Shown one piece after another: positions 18,645-26,833 of a stretch of 64,000 bases of DNA. This DNA is from Edaphocola flava. GTDB lineage: Bacteria > Bacteroidota > Bacteroidia > Chitinophagales > Chitinophagaceae. Under the pieces are notes generated by a model, which was not told the origin of the DNA, did not search any database, and was given only the letters and a program-made list of their open reading frames with translations. The stretch is from the NCBI RefSeq assembly GCF_004118155.1, contig NZ_SAIQ01000001.1:1-64000 (forward strand). Reading direction: 5' to 3'. Position 1 is the first letter of the stretch. Each line of letters starts with the position of its first letter. The position numbers were made by a program, and so were the translations under genes.

Positions 18645-18854
18645 ATGAAAACCTTTGTTTTTTATGCCCTGTTTTTATTTTTAGGGGCGATGCTTTTTCA
18701 AAGCTGCGTGGTGAGTCCTTATCCACGTCCATATTACCAAAATCATTACAGGCCACATGGTTATTACCGTAGTCCCGGCTATGCCCGTCCACATATGTAT
18801 CATGCACCCCGCCATTACAATAATCATTACCGCCCAAACCATCCGAGATGGTAG
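18645..18854 (+). CDS. Small His/Tyr/Pro-rich lipoprotein
   Basis: A 69-aa protein. The chosen start (18645, MKTFVFYALFLFLGAML) gives a typical SPII signal ending FQSC, so a mature lipoprotein of only about 50 residues rich in His, Tyr, Pro, Arg and Asn (PYPRPYYQNHYRPHGYYRSP and PHMYHAPRHYNNH). Such compositions occur in small surface lipoproteins of unknown role and may bind metals or the cell wall. It lies on the plus strand between two leftward proteases, with a leader hairpin (18599-18607 with 18622-18630) 14 nt before the ATG and its own terminator. An upstream in-frame ATG at 18594 lacks a signal sequence and is rejected. Confidence 0.65.
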   Translation: MKTFVFYALFLFLGAMLFQSCVVSPYPRPYYQNHYRPHGYYRSPGYARPHMYHAPRHYNNHYRPNHPRW

Positions 18855-18896
18855 GGGCCTGTTATAATAGTGTGGAGGTGTGATTGTGTTAAACGC

Positions 18897-18927
18897 AAGA
18901 ACGGTTCGGATATTCCGAACCGTTCTT
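18897..18927. terminator. Bidirectional terminator, 14-bp stem
   Basis: AAGAACGGTTCGGA (18897-18910), TAT, and its exact reverse complement (18914-18927) lie between the convergent small lipoprotein gene and protease paralog 3. Confidence 0.85.
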
Positions 18928-18946
18928 ATTACCTATATCTCTCAAA

Positions 18947-20740
18947 CTATCGTTGAATCATAATCTTTTTGGTAGCAAAACCATCTTCTGCCGCTACTTT
19001 CACCAGGTAGATACCATTTGGCAAACTACTTACATCCAGCTTTTTCATACCGGATTGTGCTTTTAGTACTTCAGTCTGATATACTGCCTTACCAGTTACA
19101 TCATACAGGGTAACAGACAGATTTGTCGCCGCCTGCAGGTTGTATTGCAGTTGTACATGATCGCCTGTAGCCGGATTAGGGTAAACGGAAATATTATCAG
19201 ACAGGTCTCTGTTTACGGTATTGATACTTGTTGTATTGGCCGCAGAACAGTCGGATTTCACCGTAGCAACGGTAGTGGCACCGGTATTAGCCGGGTCCAG
19301 CCATGGCTTCAGCTTGCGGGTAGTGGCTGTACCATCTACACTATAATCCCAGTCATAGGCAAACTTGCTGTAATAGATGGCATCCATAGCATATACAGTA
19401 GCTCCGAAAGCATCTACTTTACAGCTGGCCGGTGGCTGATACTCCCCTGCTACAGAGGCTACACCTACCAGTAGACCATCACCATTAAACAGACCACTAC
19501 CAGAAGAGCCGGGAGCTACATAACCTTGATTCCAAATAATCTCCCAGTGACTACCACTCGCACCTACATCGGCACTCTGCATAGACTGGGTAGTAGATAG
19601 TTTTTTATTATCTCCATAAGGATGGTGAAATCCTATGAACTTCTTAGGGGCAGTATAGCTGTTGGCTATAGACGGACTATTATTCCAGCCGGATAAAGTA
19701 GCACCTGCTGCGGTAGGAATATTCTGTAACAGCTCATACAACATAAAGTCGCCTTTGGTTTGATCTGCAGGAGTAGCGGATGAGTAGGCCGAACGGGCAA
19801 CCTTCCTTACGCCTTGCAGGGTATGACTGGTTGTTGCAGCGGCCCCACCTGTACAGGAGGCGTTTTCAAAATTGAAACGTACCAGGTATTGATTAAAGGG
19901 GTTATTGGCATCTTCTGAACCGGATTGATTACAGTGTGATGCGGTAAGGATATATGGCTTACAACTAGCTGTAGTATTGCCGGTATTATTTACCAAAGTT
20001 CCGCTACAGGCCGACCCGTCGGAGTGGATGATCTGAACGGTTGCGGTACGGTTATTACCGTAACCGGTGCCCTGCGGACAGATAGCATTTATGTTGCAGA
20101 CAGATGATCTGCCATTCAGCTGTGCATCGATCTGATCCAGGGGCTGATCTCCGGAAATGGAATACAGCTTCAGGTGCTCGATAGCACGGTGGAAGACCAT
20201 GGCCTTATCAATATGCAGTTTGATATCGTTCATGTCTACATTTGCATCAATATTCAATTCGACAGTAATGACATCGCCCTGTACTGCATCTGAAGAGAAT
20301 ACCCCATCCTCGATATTGTTACTGTGATCAAATGCACCCATTACCTGCTGCTGATTGGCATTGCTCAGGAACATGCGCACGCCTTTGGGCAGAAAGAAAC
20401 GATCATAGAGTAAACCGATGGCTGGTGCGCCTGATATCTGTATCTTGCCTCTCCATATTTTCTGACCATTATCTAAGGTGATGAGCTGGCCAGATTGCGG
20501 GAAGCCGAAATCCGTACCGGTCAGTAGAGCGACCTGCAAAGGGCGATTGGTACCGGTTTGTTCTTTTTCCTGTTGCAGAAACGCATCCCAGTCCGGATTG
20601 GCATAAGTAGCTACCGGCATACTATTGTATATAGTTTTGTCCTGGAACGAAAGCGGCAGACCGCCTTTGCTGAGTTGTGCATAGAGGCTGCCTCCTGACA
20701 CTATTGCACATACTCCGAATAATAAAAACAATTTTCTCAT
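18947..20740 (-). CDS. T9SS-exported trypsin-like serine protease, paralog 3
   Basis: A 597-aa paralog of the two proteases to its left. Signal peptide about 1-21 (SLYAQ|LSKGG). Triad: H269 (ILTASHCNQ), D331 (KGDFMLYEL), S413 (PGSSGSGLF). The loop after the His (CNQSGSEDANN) differs from the CEGTGS of paralogs 1 and 2, and the segment between His and Asp is the most diverged, hinting at altered specificity. Type A T9SS sorting domain at the C-terminus (VYPNPATGDHVQL to KKIMIQR). It lacks the 20-bp upstream element of the other two, so it may be regulated differently. Confidence 0.87.
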   Translation of the reverse strand: MRKLFLLFGVCAIVSGGSLYAQLSKGGLPLSFQDKTIYNSMPVATYANPDWDAFLQQEKEQTGTNRPLQVALLTGTDFGFPQSGQLITLDNGQKIWRGKIQISGAPAIGLLYDRFFLPKGVRMFLSNANQQQVMGAFDHSNNIEDGVFSSDAVQGDVITVELNIDANVDMNDIKLHIDKAMVFHRAIEHLKLYSISGDQPLDQIDAQLNGRSSVCNINAICPQGTGYGNNRTATVQIIHSDGSACSGTLVNNTGNTTASCKPYILTASHCNQSGSEDANNPFNQYLVRFNFENASCTGGAAATTSHTLQGVRKVARSAYSSATPADQTKGDFMLYELLQNIPTAAGATLSGWNNSPSIANSYTAPKKFIGFHHPYGDNKKLSTTQSMQSADVGASGSHWEIIWNQGYVAPGSSGSGLFNGDGLLVGVASVAGEYQPPASCKVDAFGATVYAMDAIYYSKFAYDWDYSVDGTATTRKLKPWLDPANTGATTVATVKSDCSAANTTSINTVNRDLSDNISVYPNPATGDHVQLQYNLQAATNLSVTLYDVTGKAVYQTEVLKAQSGMKKLDVSSLPNGIYLVKVAAEDGFATKKIMIQR

Positions 20741-20775
20741 AAAGAATGCTTCATTTAATTTTCATCAAAAATAAA

Positions 20776-20871
20776 AGCCGTGATGCAGAGTACCCGGTTA
20801 ATTAAGGTTAATCAGGCCCTGTTTAACCTTAATTAACCCAGGCAGGGCTTTTATAGCCCTGCTACACGGCT
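20776..20871 (-). terminator. Three-stem structured 3' region (terminator-like)
   Basis: On the minus strand an outer stem AGCCGTG/CACGGCT (20865-20871 with 20776-20782), followed by TTTTATTTTT, encloses two hairpins: AGCCCTGC-type arms (20842-20849 with 20855-20862) and a 16-bp stem (20796-20811 with 20823-20838). The loop of the 16-bp hairpin repeats the CAGGGC arm of the other hairpin, so alternative pairing is possible. It sits just after the leftward 86-aa gene. Confidence 0.55.
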
Positions 20872-21130
20872 ACTGTATCGAATAAAACATATAAGCACCC
20901 GCGAGGAGGAACACGACAATGCCTAAACCCAGTTCATAAGCATTCAGTTTGCGGCGATGACAAGCCACCAGGAATAATATGAGTAATAAAGACAGGTATA
21001 TCAATCCTGCACTGTTTTTAAACGCACGCATATCTTTCGGTAAAAGAGAAAGCGCATACGATAAACAGGCACTGATGCCCAGCAATACCCAGCCGAGAAA
21101 ATCCTTTTTGTTGAATAATGTTTTAAACAT
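20870..21130 (-). CDS. Small 3-helix membrane protein
   Basis: An 86-aa protein with three hydrophobic segments (about 12-30, 40-57, 66-83) and short basic loops (HRRK). No family recognised. It is the last of a leftward series of very small membrane-protein genes behind a glycine-zipper lipoprotein. Size and topology resemble immunity or accessory proteins of bacteriocin loci, but no sequence motif proves that. Its stop codon lies inside the structured region 20776-20871. Confidence 0.55.
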   Translation of the reverse strand: MFKTLFNKKDFLGWVLLGISACLSYALSLLPKDMRAFKNSAGLIYLSLLLILFLVACHRRKLNAYELGLGIVVFLLAGAYMFYSIQ

Positions 21131-21154
21131 AGGTAGTAAGTGTGTGGTATAAAA

Positions 21155-21253
21155 TTAATGTAACAGAACGAATGGAAACGGTAGCTTACCGGCTAATTTG
21201 GCCGTAACAATTTGGCTACTTACTTCGATAATGGCACTATCATCAGACTTCAT
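21155..21253 (-). CDS. Possible 32-aa micro-protein
   Basis: An ATG-started reading frame of 32 codons (MKSDDSAIIEVSSQIVTAKL, then a hydrophobic end) lies between the 86-aa gene and a terminator-like hairpin at 21265-21296. It could equally be the eroded end of a former gene. Recorded because it fills most of a 185-bp gap; coding is uncertain. Confidence 0.2.
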   Translation of the reverse strand: MKSDDSAIIEVSSQIVTAKLAGKLPFPFVLLH

Positions 21254-21264
21254 TTCAATAATAA

Positions 21265-21296
21265 TATCTGGCAATAGCCATAACTATTGCCAGATA
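21265..21296 (-). terminator. Hairpin terminator of the broken duplicated gene
   Basis: A 13-bp perfect stem, TATCTGGCAATAG (21265-21277) with its reverse complement (21284-21296), 6-nt loop, starts 20 nt after the stop codon at 21316. Confidence 0.65.
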
Positions 21297-21315
21297 ATGT
21301 TTTACAGTTGAATAC

Positions 21316-21732
21316 TTATCTTTTAGTTTTTAAGTAATACACAATAATTCCAATGATCAAAGCAAATATTCCATAAAGAATAGCATACTTCATACGCTTT
21401 GTATTATGTCTATTGTAATACAAAAAAATCGCCAGGAGGATAAAAGTAATAGCTAATGTTACGTCTTTGATTATCTTAAGTGTCTCATTATGATAGGAAG
21501 GTATCACAACACCTACGAATGCAATAACTATGGTAGTAAATCCAAGCCATCGTTTATTAAGATCCTGTTGCTTCTTACTTGTATAATATAGATAAATTAA
21601 CGTGAGGGCAGCCGAAACTCCGAGCACTGCTTTCTTAATGATCATTATTGTTTCACCATGCGAGGGAATGATCATTCAAATAGTAGGAATGCAAATAATT
21701 GCCAGCCAACGTTTATTCAGTTGTGTTTCCAT
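21316..21732 (-). pseudogene. Internally duplicated membrane protein broken by a stop codon
   Basis: From ATG 21732 the frame reads METQLNKRWLAIICIPTI, then a TGA (21676-21678), then continues in the same frame without a break from an ATG at 21675 for 119 aa. The two halves are tandem copies of one ~60-aa unit: LNKRWL...I-PSHGETIMIIKKAVLG in the first and LNKRWL...VVIPSYHNETLKIIKDVTLA in the second. The stop aligns with a Gly codon of the second copy, so a single G-to-T change could have broken an originally longer four-helix protein. The 119-aa remainder could still be made from 21675. Function unknown. Confidence 0.55.
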
Positions 21733-21802
21733 ACAGGGTTTTTTCAGTTATTGTAATCTCTATGCCCCCATTATAATTGTGACATACTTTGTTGCATATC
21801 AA

Positions 21803-21967
21803 TTAGGGTTTACTCCTCTTTCTAAATATGCCAAATATGGATACGAATATTATTGTTGCACATAGGGAGGAAAGCATTGCTTTTCCCAGATTACCCCAAA
21901 CCAAAAAATAATTAAACAATGATAATATGGCCCAATAGAGCACGGCGCTGATAAGTAGTTTTTTCAT
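21803..21967 (-). CDS. 54-aa two-helix membrane protein
   Basis: Start chosen at ATG 21967 (MKKLLISAVLYWAILSLFNY), 10 nt after the stop of the glycine-zipper lipoprotein, so the pair is almost certainly co-transcribed. It has two hydrophobic helices and a strongly basic end (FRKRSKP). Size, topology and position directly after a pore-like protein are typical of immunity proteins; this is inference from context. An upstream in-frame ATG (21994) would overlap the lipoprotein gene and is less likely. Confidence 0.6.
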   Translation of the reverse strand: MKKLLISAVLYWAILSLFNYFLVWGNLGKAMLSSLCATIIFVSIFGIFRKRSKP

Positions 21968-21977
21968 AGATTTGAAT

Positions 21978-22835
21978 TTATCCAAAAATAGCATCCATGA
22001 TAGCCCAGGAAACAGACCCTCCTATAGCACCACCAACAGCTCCGAGTACCCAACCAGGAACAGCTCCAATACCCGGTACAGTTACAGCACCTGCAAATGC
22101 ACCGCCGATTCCTCCTGTTATGGCACCTCCAATATCTGCTTTTGTAAATTCTTTCCAATACTGGGTAGCAGTACGACCAGCAATGTTTTTGGCAGCTATT
22201 GTCTGCCATTTAACATGGTTATCCTCCCAATATTTAAAAGATGAAATACCAATTGAAGCTGCTAAATAGATTGTCTGTTTATCTCTGCTGCTTAATCTAT
22301 TATCAAGTTTTAAATTATTCATTAAATTAGTTACAGTCTGATTGTATGCATCAGCATTCTGAAAATCCTCAGTCTTGTAAAGTATACTGAAGTATTCATT
22401 TTGAACTGCTGTAAGATTACGTTGTATATCACTGTTAATACCATTTGTATAATTAGTTCGTAAATTACTTAAGTCACTGTTAAGTTGAAATTTGCTAATA
22501 AGATCTGAAAAAGAATTTGAAAAATTCGCAGAAACTGATCCCATGCCATTCTGGTCAAAATAATCATGAATCCCTGATACTATCCCATTAGTTGTTACTA
22601 AATATTGAGATTCATTAGGATTATTAGTCAAACGGTTATAGTAATACTCTAAAGATTGATTATGCATATTTCCAAATGTGATGTAATCATCGAAATTGTC
22701 CATATTCAATTCAGTGGAAATAGTTTTAAGTTGACTCTTCTCAAGTTTGTTCTGACTGCTCTCTTCTTTTTGACATGCGGTGAAAGTCATAAATCCAGCA
22801 AATGCAACTGCTGTAAATAGAATTAATTTTTTCAT
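21978..22835 (-). CDS. Lipoprotein with C-terminal glycine-zipper segment
   Basis: A 285-aa protein. An SPII signal (MKKLILFTAVAFAGFMTFTAC, lipobox FTAC, Cys21) is followed by about 200 mostly helical, Asn/Ser/Gln-rich residues. The last ~50 residues change character abruptly to glycine-zipper helices (GGAITGGIGGAFAGAV, then PGWVLGAVGGAIGGSVSW, ending DAIFG). GxxxG repeats of this kind drive helix packing in pore-forming bacteriocins and membrane-inserting toxins; they also occur in inert anchors. The gene is AT-rich (17 of 60 G+C in 22381-22440 against 35 of 60 in sppA at 25081-25140), which suggests horizontal origin. The next gene, 10 nt on, encodes a tiny membrane protein. No named family recognised. 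Confidence 0.65.
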   Translation of the reverse strand: MKKLILFTAVAFAGFMTFTACQKEESSQNKLEKSQLKTISTELNMDNFDDYITFGNMHNQSLEYYYNRLTNNPNESQYLVTTNGIVSGIHDYFDQNGMGSVSANFSNSFSDLISKFQLNSDLSNLRTNYTNGINSDIQRNLTAVQNEYFSILYKTEDFQNADAYNQTVTNLMNNLKLDNRLSSRDKQTIYLAASIGISSFKYWEDNHVKWQTIAAKNIAGRTATQYWKEFTKADIGGAITGGIGGAFAGAVTVPGIGAVPGWVLGAVGGAIGGSVSWAIMDAIFG

Positions 22836-23110
22836 TGTGTTTACTAAATTTTGTTATAAAATAATTTTATTTAAATGACCAACTTGAAAATTCTTTCAAA
22901 TTCCATCTGATTTATTCTTAAAAACTTCTTGGAAGTTATAGTACCTCGGATGTTTTGGGTTAATCATTGTTCTATTACATTCAAAATTTTCATGGATGTA
23001 ATACAGATCAAAAATGAAGATAATTTTCAACATAAAATGAAATCATATCACATATTTATCAATAGATATATTAAAAATTGATTAATAGAAGAAAATAATC
23101 AACATAATGG
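22836..23110. other. AT-rich gap upstream of the lipoprotein gene
   Basis: About 275 bp with no credible reading frame and no clear TAnnTTTG box. It must hold the promoter of the leftward lipoprotein gene, but I cannot place it. Several short A/T runs are present; no repeats or attachment-site signature seen. Confidence 0.4.
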
Positions 23111-23155
23111 ATATAAAAAATGCGCTGCAAGAATCTTGCAGCGCATTTTTTATAT
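23111..23155 (-). terminator. pdhC terminator, 22-bp perfect stem
   Basis: Arms 23111-23132 and 23134-23155 are exact reverse complements around one A. The core is TGCGCTGCAAGA with paired A/T tracts. It starts 18 nt beyond the E2 stop codon. Confidence 0.88.
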
Positions 23156-23173
23156 GTAAAACCAGTTGAGGTC

Positions 23174-24772
23174 TTATACCAGCATCGTTACCGGGTTTTC
23201 CAGGTAAGCTTTCAGTGTTTGCAGGAATGAAGCACCCACAGCACCATCTACCACACGGTGGTCGCAGCTCAGGGTCAGTTTCATGATATTACGTACCACG
23301 ATTTCACCGTTTTCTACAACCGGAGTTGCTTCGATTTTACCTACAGCCAGGATACAGCTATCCGGTGGATTGATGATTGCCGTAAATTCATCGATATCCA
23401 TCATACCCAGGTTAGATATGGTAAAGGTATTACCAGTAAATTCCTGTGGTTGCAGTTTTTTATCTTTTGCTTTTTTAACCAGTGTTTTCGCTTCTGCAGC
23501 AATAGCCGACAGCGGTTTCTGATCTGCAAATTTCACTACCGGAACGATCAGGCCGTCTTCTATAGCTACAGCAGTACCGATATGAATATGGTGGTTTTCT
23601 CTTACGAAATCGCCCATCCAGCTGCTGTTTACAGCAGGGTGCTTGCGCAGTGCCATTGCAGATGCTTTGATCACCAGGTCATTAAAGGAAATTTTGGATT
23701 CAGATATAGCGTTCATTGCCGTACGGGCATCCATCGCTTTATCCATATTTACAGACATCTTCAGATAGAAGTGAGGGGCAGTAAACATGCTCTCGCTCAG
23801 GCGCTGTGCAATTACCTTTCTCATTTGAGATAACTCAATGTCTGTATGAGATTCCTGACCTGCAATTACAGGTGCAGCCGTACCGGAAGCAGTGCTTGCT
23901 TTAGCAGCAGGTACATAATTCTCTACGTCTTTCTTTATAATACGGCCACCATCTCCGCTGCCCTTCAGCTCAGAGAGGGTGATACCTTTATCTTTAGCCA
24001 TTTTTCTCGCCAGTGGAGAGATTTTCACACGACTATCATCGCTTTCTGTCTTTGCCTCCGTTGCAGGTGCTGCAGGAGCAGATGCTGATGCAGCTGGTGC
24101 CGGAGCTGAAGTGCTTTCAGCAGCAGCAGGTGCTTTATCTTTTTGTGCATAGTAATCCAGGTATGGCTGTACATCTGTACCCGCTTTACCCACGATAGCC
24201 ATAACACCATTTACCGGTACGCCTTGTCCCGCAGGAACGGCCTGGTATAATAATACGCCATCCGCGTAAGGCATTACTTCCATTGTCGCTTTATCGGTTT
24301 CTACCTCTGCGATAACATCGTCAGATTTAACCGTATCACCCACATTCTTAAGCCATGCCGCGATCTTACCTTCTTTCATGGTATCGCTCAACAATGGCAT
24401 CTGAATTACACTTGCCAGTGATGTATCAGGAGCAGCAACCGGAGCCGCTGCAGCAGGTGCAGTTGCCGCCGGAGCCGGAGCGGCTTCAGCAGGTGCTGCA
24501 GGCGCAGCAGATTCATTCAGGAAAGAAGATATATCCTCACCCTCTTTGCCTATAATAGCTAAAATATCGTTTACCGGAATATTCTTTTTGTCGCTGATGT
24601 ATAAAATGGTACCGTCGACATAGGGCATTACTTCCATAGTTGCCTTATCTGTTTCCACATCTGCAATTACATCGTCCGCTTTTACCTTATCTCCAACTTT
24701 CTTGTGCCAGCCCGCGATAACACCTTCTTTCATGGTATCACTTAATAAGGGCATACGTACTACTTCAGCCAT
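23174..24772 (-). CDS. pdhC: Pyruvate dehydrogenase E2 (dihydrolipoyl acetyltransferase)
   Basis: A 532-aa core subunit of the pyruvate dehydrogenase complex, which transfers acetyl groups from lipoyl to CoA. Two lipoyl domains occur, with lipoylated lysines K43 and K161 (both ETDKATMEVM), joined by Ala/Pro/Glu-rich swinging linkers (about 88-120 and 205-245). A peripheral-subunit-binding domain follows (about 249-285, VKISPLARKMAKDKGI). The catalytic domain (about 305-532) ends with the CAT-like site H505 and D509 in DHRVVDG. The ISNLGMMDIDEF motif also fits E2 of the pyruvate type. No E1 or E3 gene adjoins. A -7 box TATATTTG lies 38 nt upstream. Confidence 0.93.
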   Translation of the reverse strand: MAEVVRMPLLSDTMKEGVIAGWHKKVGDKVKADDVIADVETDKATMEVMPYVDGTILYISDKKNIPVNDILAIIGKEGEDISSFLNESAAPAAPAEAAPAPAATAPAAAAPVAAPDTSLASVIQMPLLSDTMKEGKIAAWLKNVGDTVKSDDVIAEVETDKATMEVMPYADGVLLYQAVPAGQGVPVNGVMAIVGKAGTDVQPYLDYYAQKDKAPAAAESTSAPAPAASASAPAAPATEAKTESDDSRVKISPLARKMAKDKGITLSELKGSGDGGRIIKKDVENYVPAAKASTASGTAAPVIAGQESHTDIELSQMRKVIAQRLSESMFTAPHFYLKMSVNMDKAMDARTAMNAISESKISFNDLVIKASAMALRKHPAVNSSWMGDFVRENHHIHIGTAVAIEDGLIVPVVKFADQKPLSAIAAEAKTLVKKAKDKKLQPQEFTGNTFTISNLGMMDIDEFTAIINPPDSCILAVGKIEATPVVENGEIVVRNIMKLTLSCDHRVVDGAVGASFLQTLKAYLENPVTMLV

Positions 24773-24810
24773 AATATGTTTGTTCGTGTTTGTATTTAAT
24801 TTTCAACCTC

Positions 24811-24818
24811 CAAATATA
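24811..24818 (-). promoter_or_regulatory. pdhC -7 box TATATTTG
   Basis: Minus-strand TATATTTG matches TAnnTTTG, 38 nt upstream of the E2 start. No TTTG at the expected -33 spacing. Confidence 0.5.
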
Positions 24819-24880
24819 CTGCATATCCATGATACAACGAGTATATTCAGCCTAATTTGTTTGTTTAAGGAATCGTAACC

Positions 24881-26698
24881 TTATTTCGTTTCGGGTAAGA
24901 AAGGTAACATCATCCACACCTGGTTACGGTTATTCATCAGCAGCTTAAACTGTTGATATGCATCAAAGCTAAAGCCTAATTCGTTCTGTACCAATTGCTT
25001 GGTCAACAATGCACTATTTGCATCTTTACCATTCACCATCTTCAGCAGGCGTTCAATATCCGAAGTTGGTTTTGGAAACGTCACGACCCTGTACTCGCTG
25101 ATGCCGGCCAGACTCGCTGCTGCTTTTATCGCTCTGTCCATACCACCCAGGCCATCTACCAGGTGCAGATTAAGGGCTGCCTTACCAGTCCATACTCTAC
25201 CCTGCCCTACGCTGTCTACATAAGCAATATCCAGCTTACGGCCTGCGGCTACACGGCTTTTAAAGGTGCTATATATAGTATCTACTCCATGCTGAATGAT
25301 CTGGCGCTCCCGCTCGGTAAATGGTCTGTTCATATCACCCATATCTGCCATTGGCGCGGTCTTCTCTACATCAAAAGTGATACCTAGTTTATTATTAAAC
25401 AGTTTTTCGGTATTCATCATCACCCCAAACACCCCGATACTACCGGTGATGGTATTAGGCATGGCAAATACACTATCTGACTGACAGGCAATATAATAAC
25501 CACCAGAGGCGGCATAATCACCCATAGAGGTCACGAGCTTCTTCTTGGCTTTTAACAGCTGCAATTCGCGAAGGATGTTTTCAGAGGCCAGCGCCGACCC
25601 TCCCGGAGAATTGACCCTCAACACCACCGCTTTTATGGATTCATCGTCTCTTACCCTGCGGATCTCTTTAATAAAATCGTCGGAGGCAATAACAGAACCG
25701 GAATTAGCACCGGCTTTGCCATCTATAATAGAACCTTCTGCAATCAGTAAGGCGATGTGATTACTGCTTGGTTTCTGAGATAACCTGCTTTTATAATCAG
25801 ACAGAGAGGCAAAATTCAGCTCTTTATCCGCATCAATACCAGATTTTGCTTTCAGCAATTGCTCTACCTCATCCTGGTATTTCAGTCCGTCTGCCAGTTT
25901 ATACTGAATAGCATCTGCACTGGTCTGGATCGCGCCGGCATTTACCAGAGAATCCACCGTGGTACTATCCATACCTGTATGCTGCACGACTACTCCAACC
26001 ATTTCAGCCCACAGATCATTCTGATAGGCCGAGATCTGGGTACGATTTTCATCTGTCATTTTATAAGCTCTCAGTGGCTCGGTTGCACTCTTGAACTTTC
26101 CACAATAGAAGATTTCAGGCTGTACTTCCAATTTATCTAGCAGTCCTTTATAGAACATAATATTAGTACTCAAGCCTTTAAGCTCTACATTACCAACCGG
26201 ATTGATGAATACGCTATCTGCAACCGAAGCAACATAATATGCCTTCTGGGTAATGCCATCTGCATAGGCATAAATAAATTTGCCACTGCTTTTGAAGCTT
26301 TCCAGCGCTTTGCGTAATTGCTGAGAAGTAGCCCAGCCATTGCTGTTACCGCCGGCTTTTAAAAATATACCTTTGATGTGCTCATCTGTTTTAGCCATTT
26401 CAATGGCGCTCAATACTTCGAACAACCCAACTTCTGCAGCAGGTGCACCGCCGGTTATGGCCGACAGGATATTGGCTTGCGGAATCTCACTGATGGGTTT
26501 GGACAGGTCTATCTCCAGTATACTGTTGGACTTGATCACGGCTACCTGGCTGCTCGTCACCGAACTGGCCAATGCGCCCATAAAGCCAAAGAAAATAAAA
26601 ATGAGCAGTATCCCCGATACTACTATGGCCAGCAATGAGGCCAGAAAATACTTCCAAAATCCTTTCATACCTGAACTATGATTAACTGTTTCTTGCAT
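24881..26698 (-). CDS. sppA: Signal peptide peptidase SppA, 67K type
   Basis: A 605-aa membrane-anchored serine protease that degrades cleaved signal peptides at the inner membrane. One N-terminal helix (about 17-41) anchors it. The two tandem S49 domains are both present, as in the long E. coli-type enzyme. The catalytic dyad can be placed by its motifs: Lys203 in CGKFKSATEPL and Ser398 in MGDYAASGGYYIA. The NSPGGSALAS oxyanion-type block (363-372) is intact. The gene is monocistronic, with a -7 box 37 nt upstream, and is divergent from the cytidine deaminase gene. Confidence 0.94.
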   Translation of the reverse strand: MQETVNHSSGMKGFWKYFLASLLAIVVSGILLIFIFFGFMGALASSVTSSQVAVIKSNSILEIDLSKPISEIPQANILSAITGGAPAAEVGLFEVLSAIEMAKTDEHIKGIFLKAGGNSNGWATSQQLRKALESFKSSGKFIYAYADGITQKAYYVASVADSVFINPVGNVELKGLSTNIMFYKGLLDKLEVQPEIFYCGKFKSATEPLRAYKMTDENRTQISAYQNDLWAEMVGVVVQHTGMDSTTVDSLVNAGAIQTSADAIQYKLADGLKYQDEVEQLLKAKSGIDADKELNFASLSDYKSRLSQKPSSNHIALLIAEGSIIDGKAGANSGSVIASDDFIKEIRRVRDDESIKAVVLRVNSPGGSALASENILRELQLLKAKKKLVTSMGDYAASGGYYIACQSDSVFAMPNTITGSIGVFGVMMNTEKLFNNKLGITFDVEKTAPMADMGDMNRPFTERERQIIQHGVDTIYSTFKSRVAAGRKLDIAYVDSVGQGRVWTGKAALNLHLVDGLGGMDRAIKAAASLAGISEYRVVTFPKPTSDIERLLKMVNGKDANSALLTKQLVQNELGFSFDAYQQFKLLMNNRNQVWMMLPFLPETK

Positions 26699-26735
26699 AT
26701 ATATTATATCTGCCGCAGCAAATTGTTTTACAGCG

Positions 26736-26743
26736 CAAATATA
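26736..26743 (-). promoter_or_regulatory. sppA -7 box TATATTTG
   Basis: Minus-strand TATATTTGC matches TAnnTTTG, 37 nt upstream of the sppA start. No -33 element recognised. Confidence 0.5.
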
Positions 26744-26833
26744 ATCTATACTTTTTCATTCCGGTTCTAAAATAAGTTTAGCATATGTTATATTATATTT
26801 CAGTATATTGCGTATAATCATATAATATATAGT

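Noticed and set aside
21602-21865. 87-codon plus-strand frame over the broken duplicated gene
   Set aside because: The minus strand shows two aligned repeat units, so the coding strand is minus; the plus frame is incidental.
20870-23110. Prophage or integrative element as the source of the AT-rich islet
   Set aside because: No integrase, transposase, direct repeats or tRNA attachment site seen; only base composition and gene content are unusual.
26779-26833. Possible promoter TATATTGC before cdd
   Set aside because: It misses the TTTG core and the region is repetitive A/T, so no box can be chosen.
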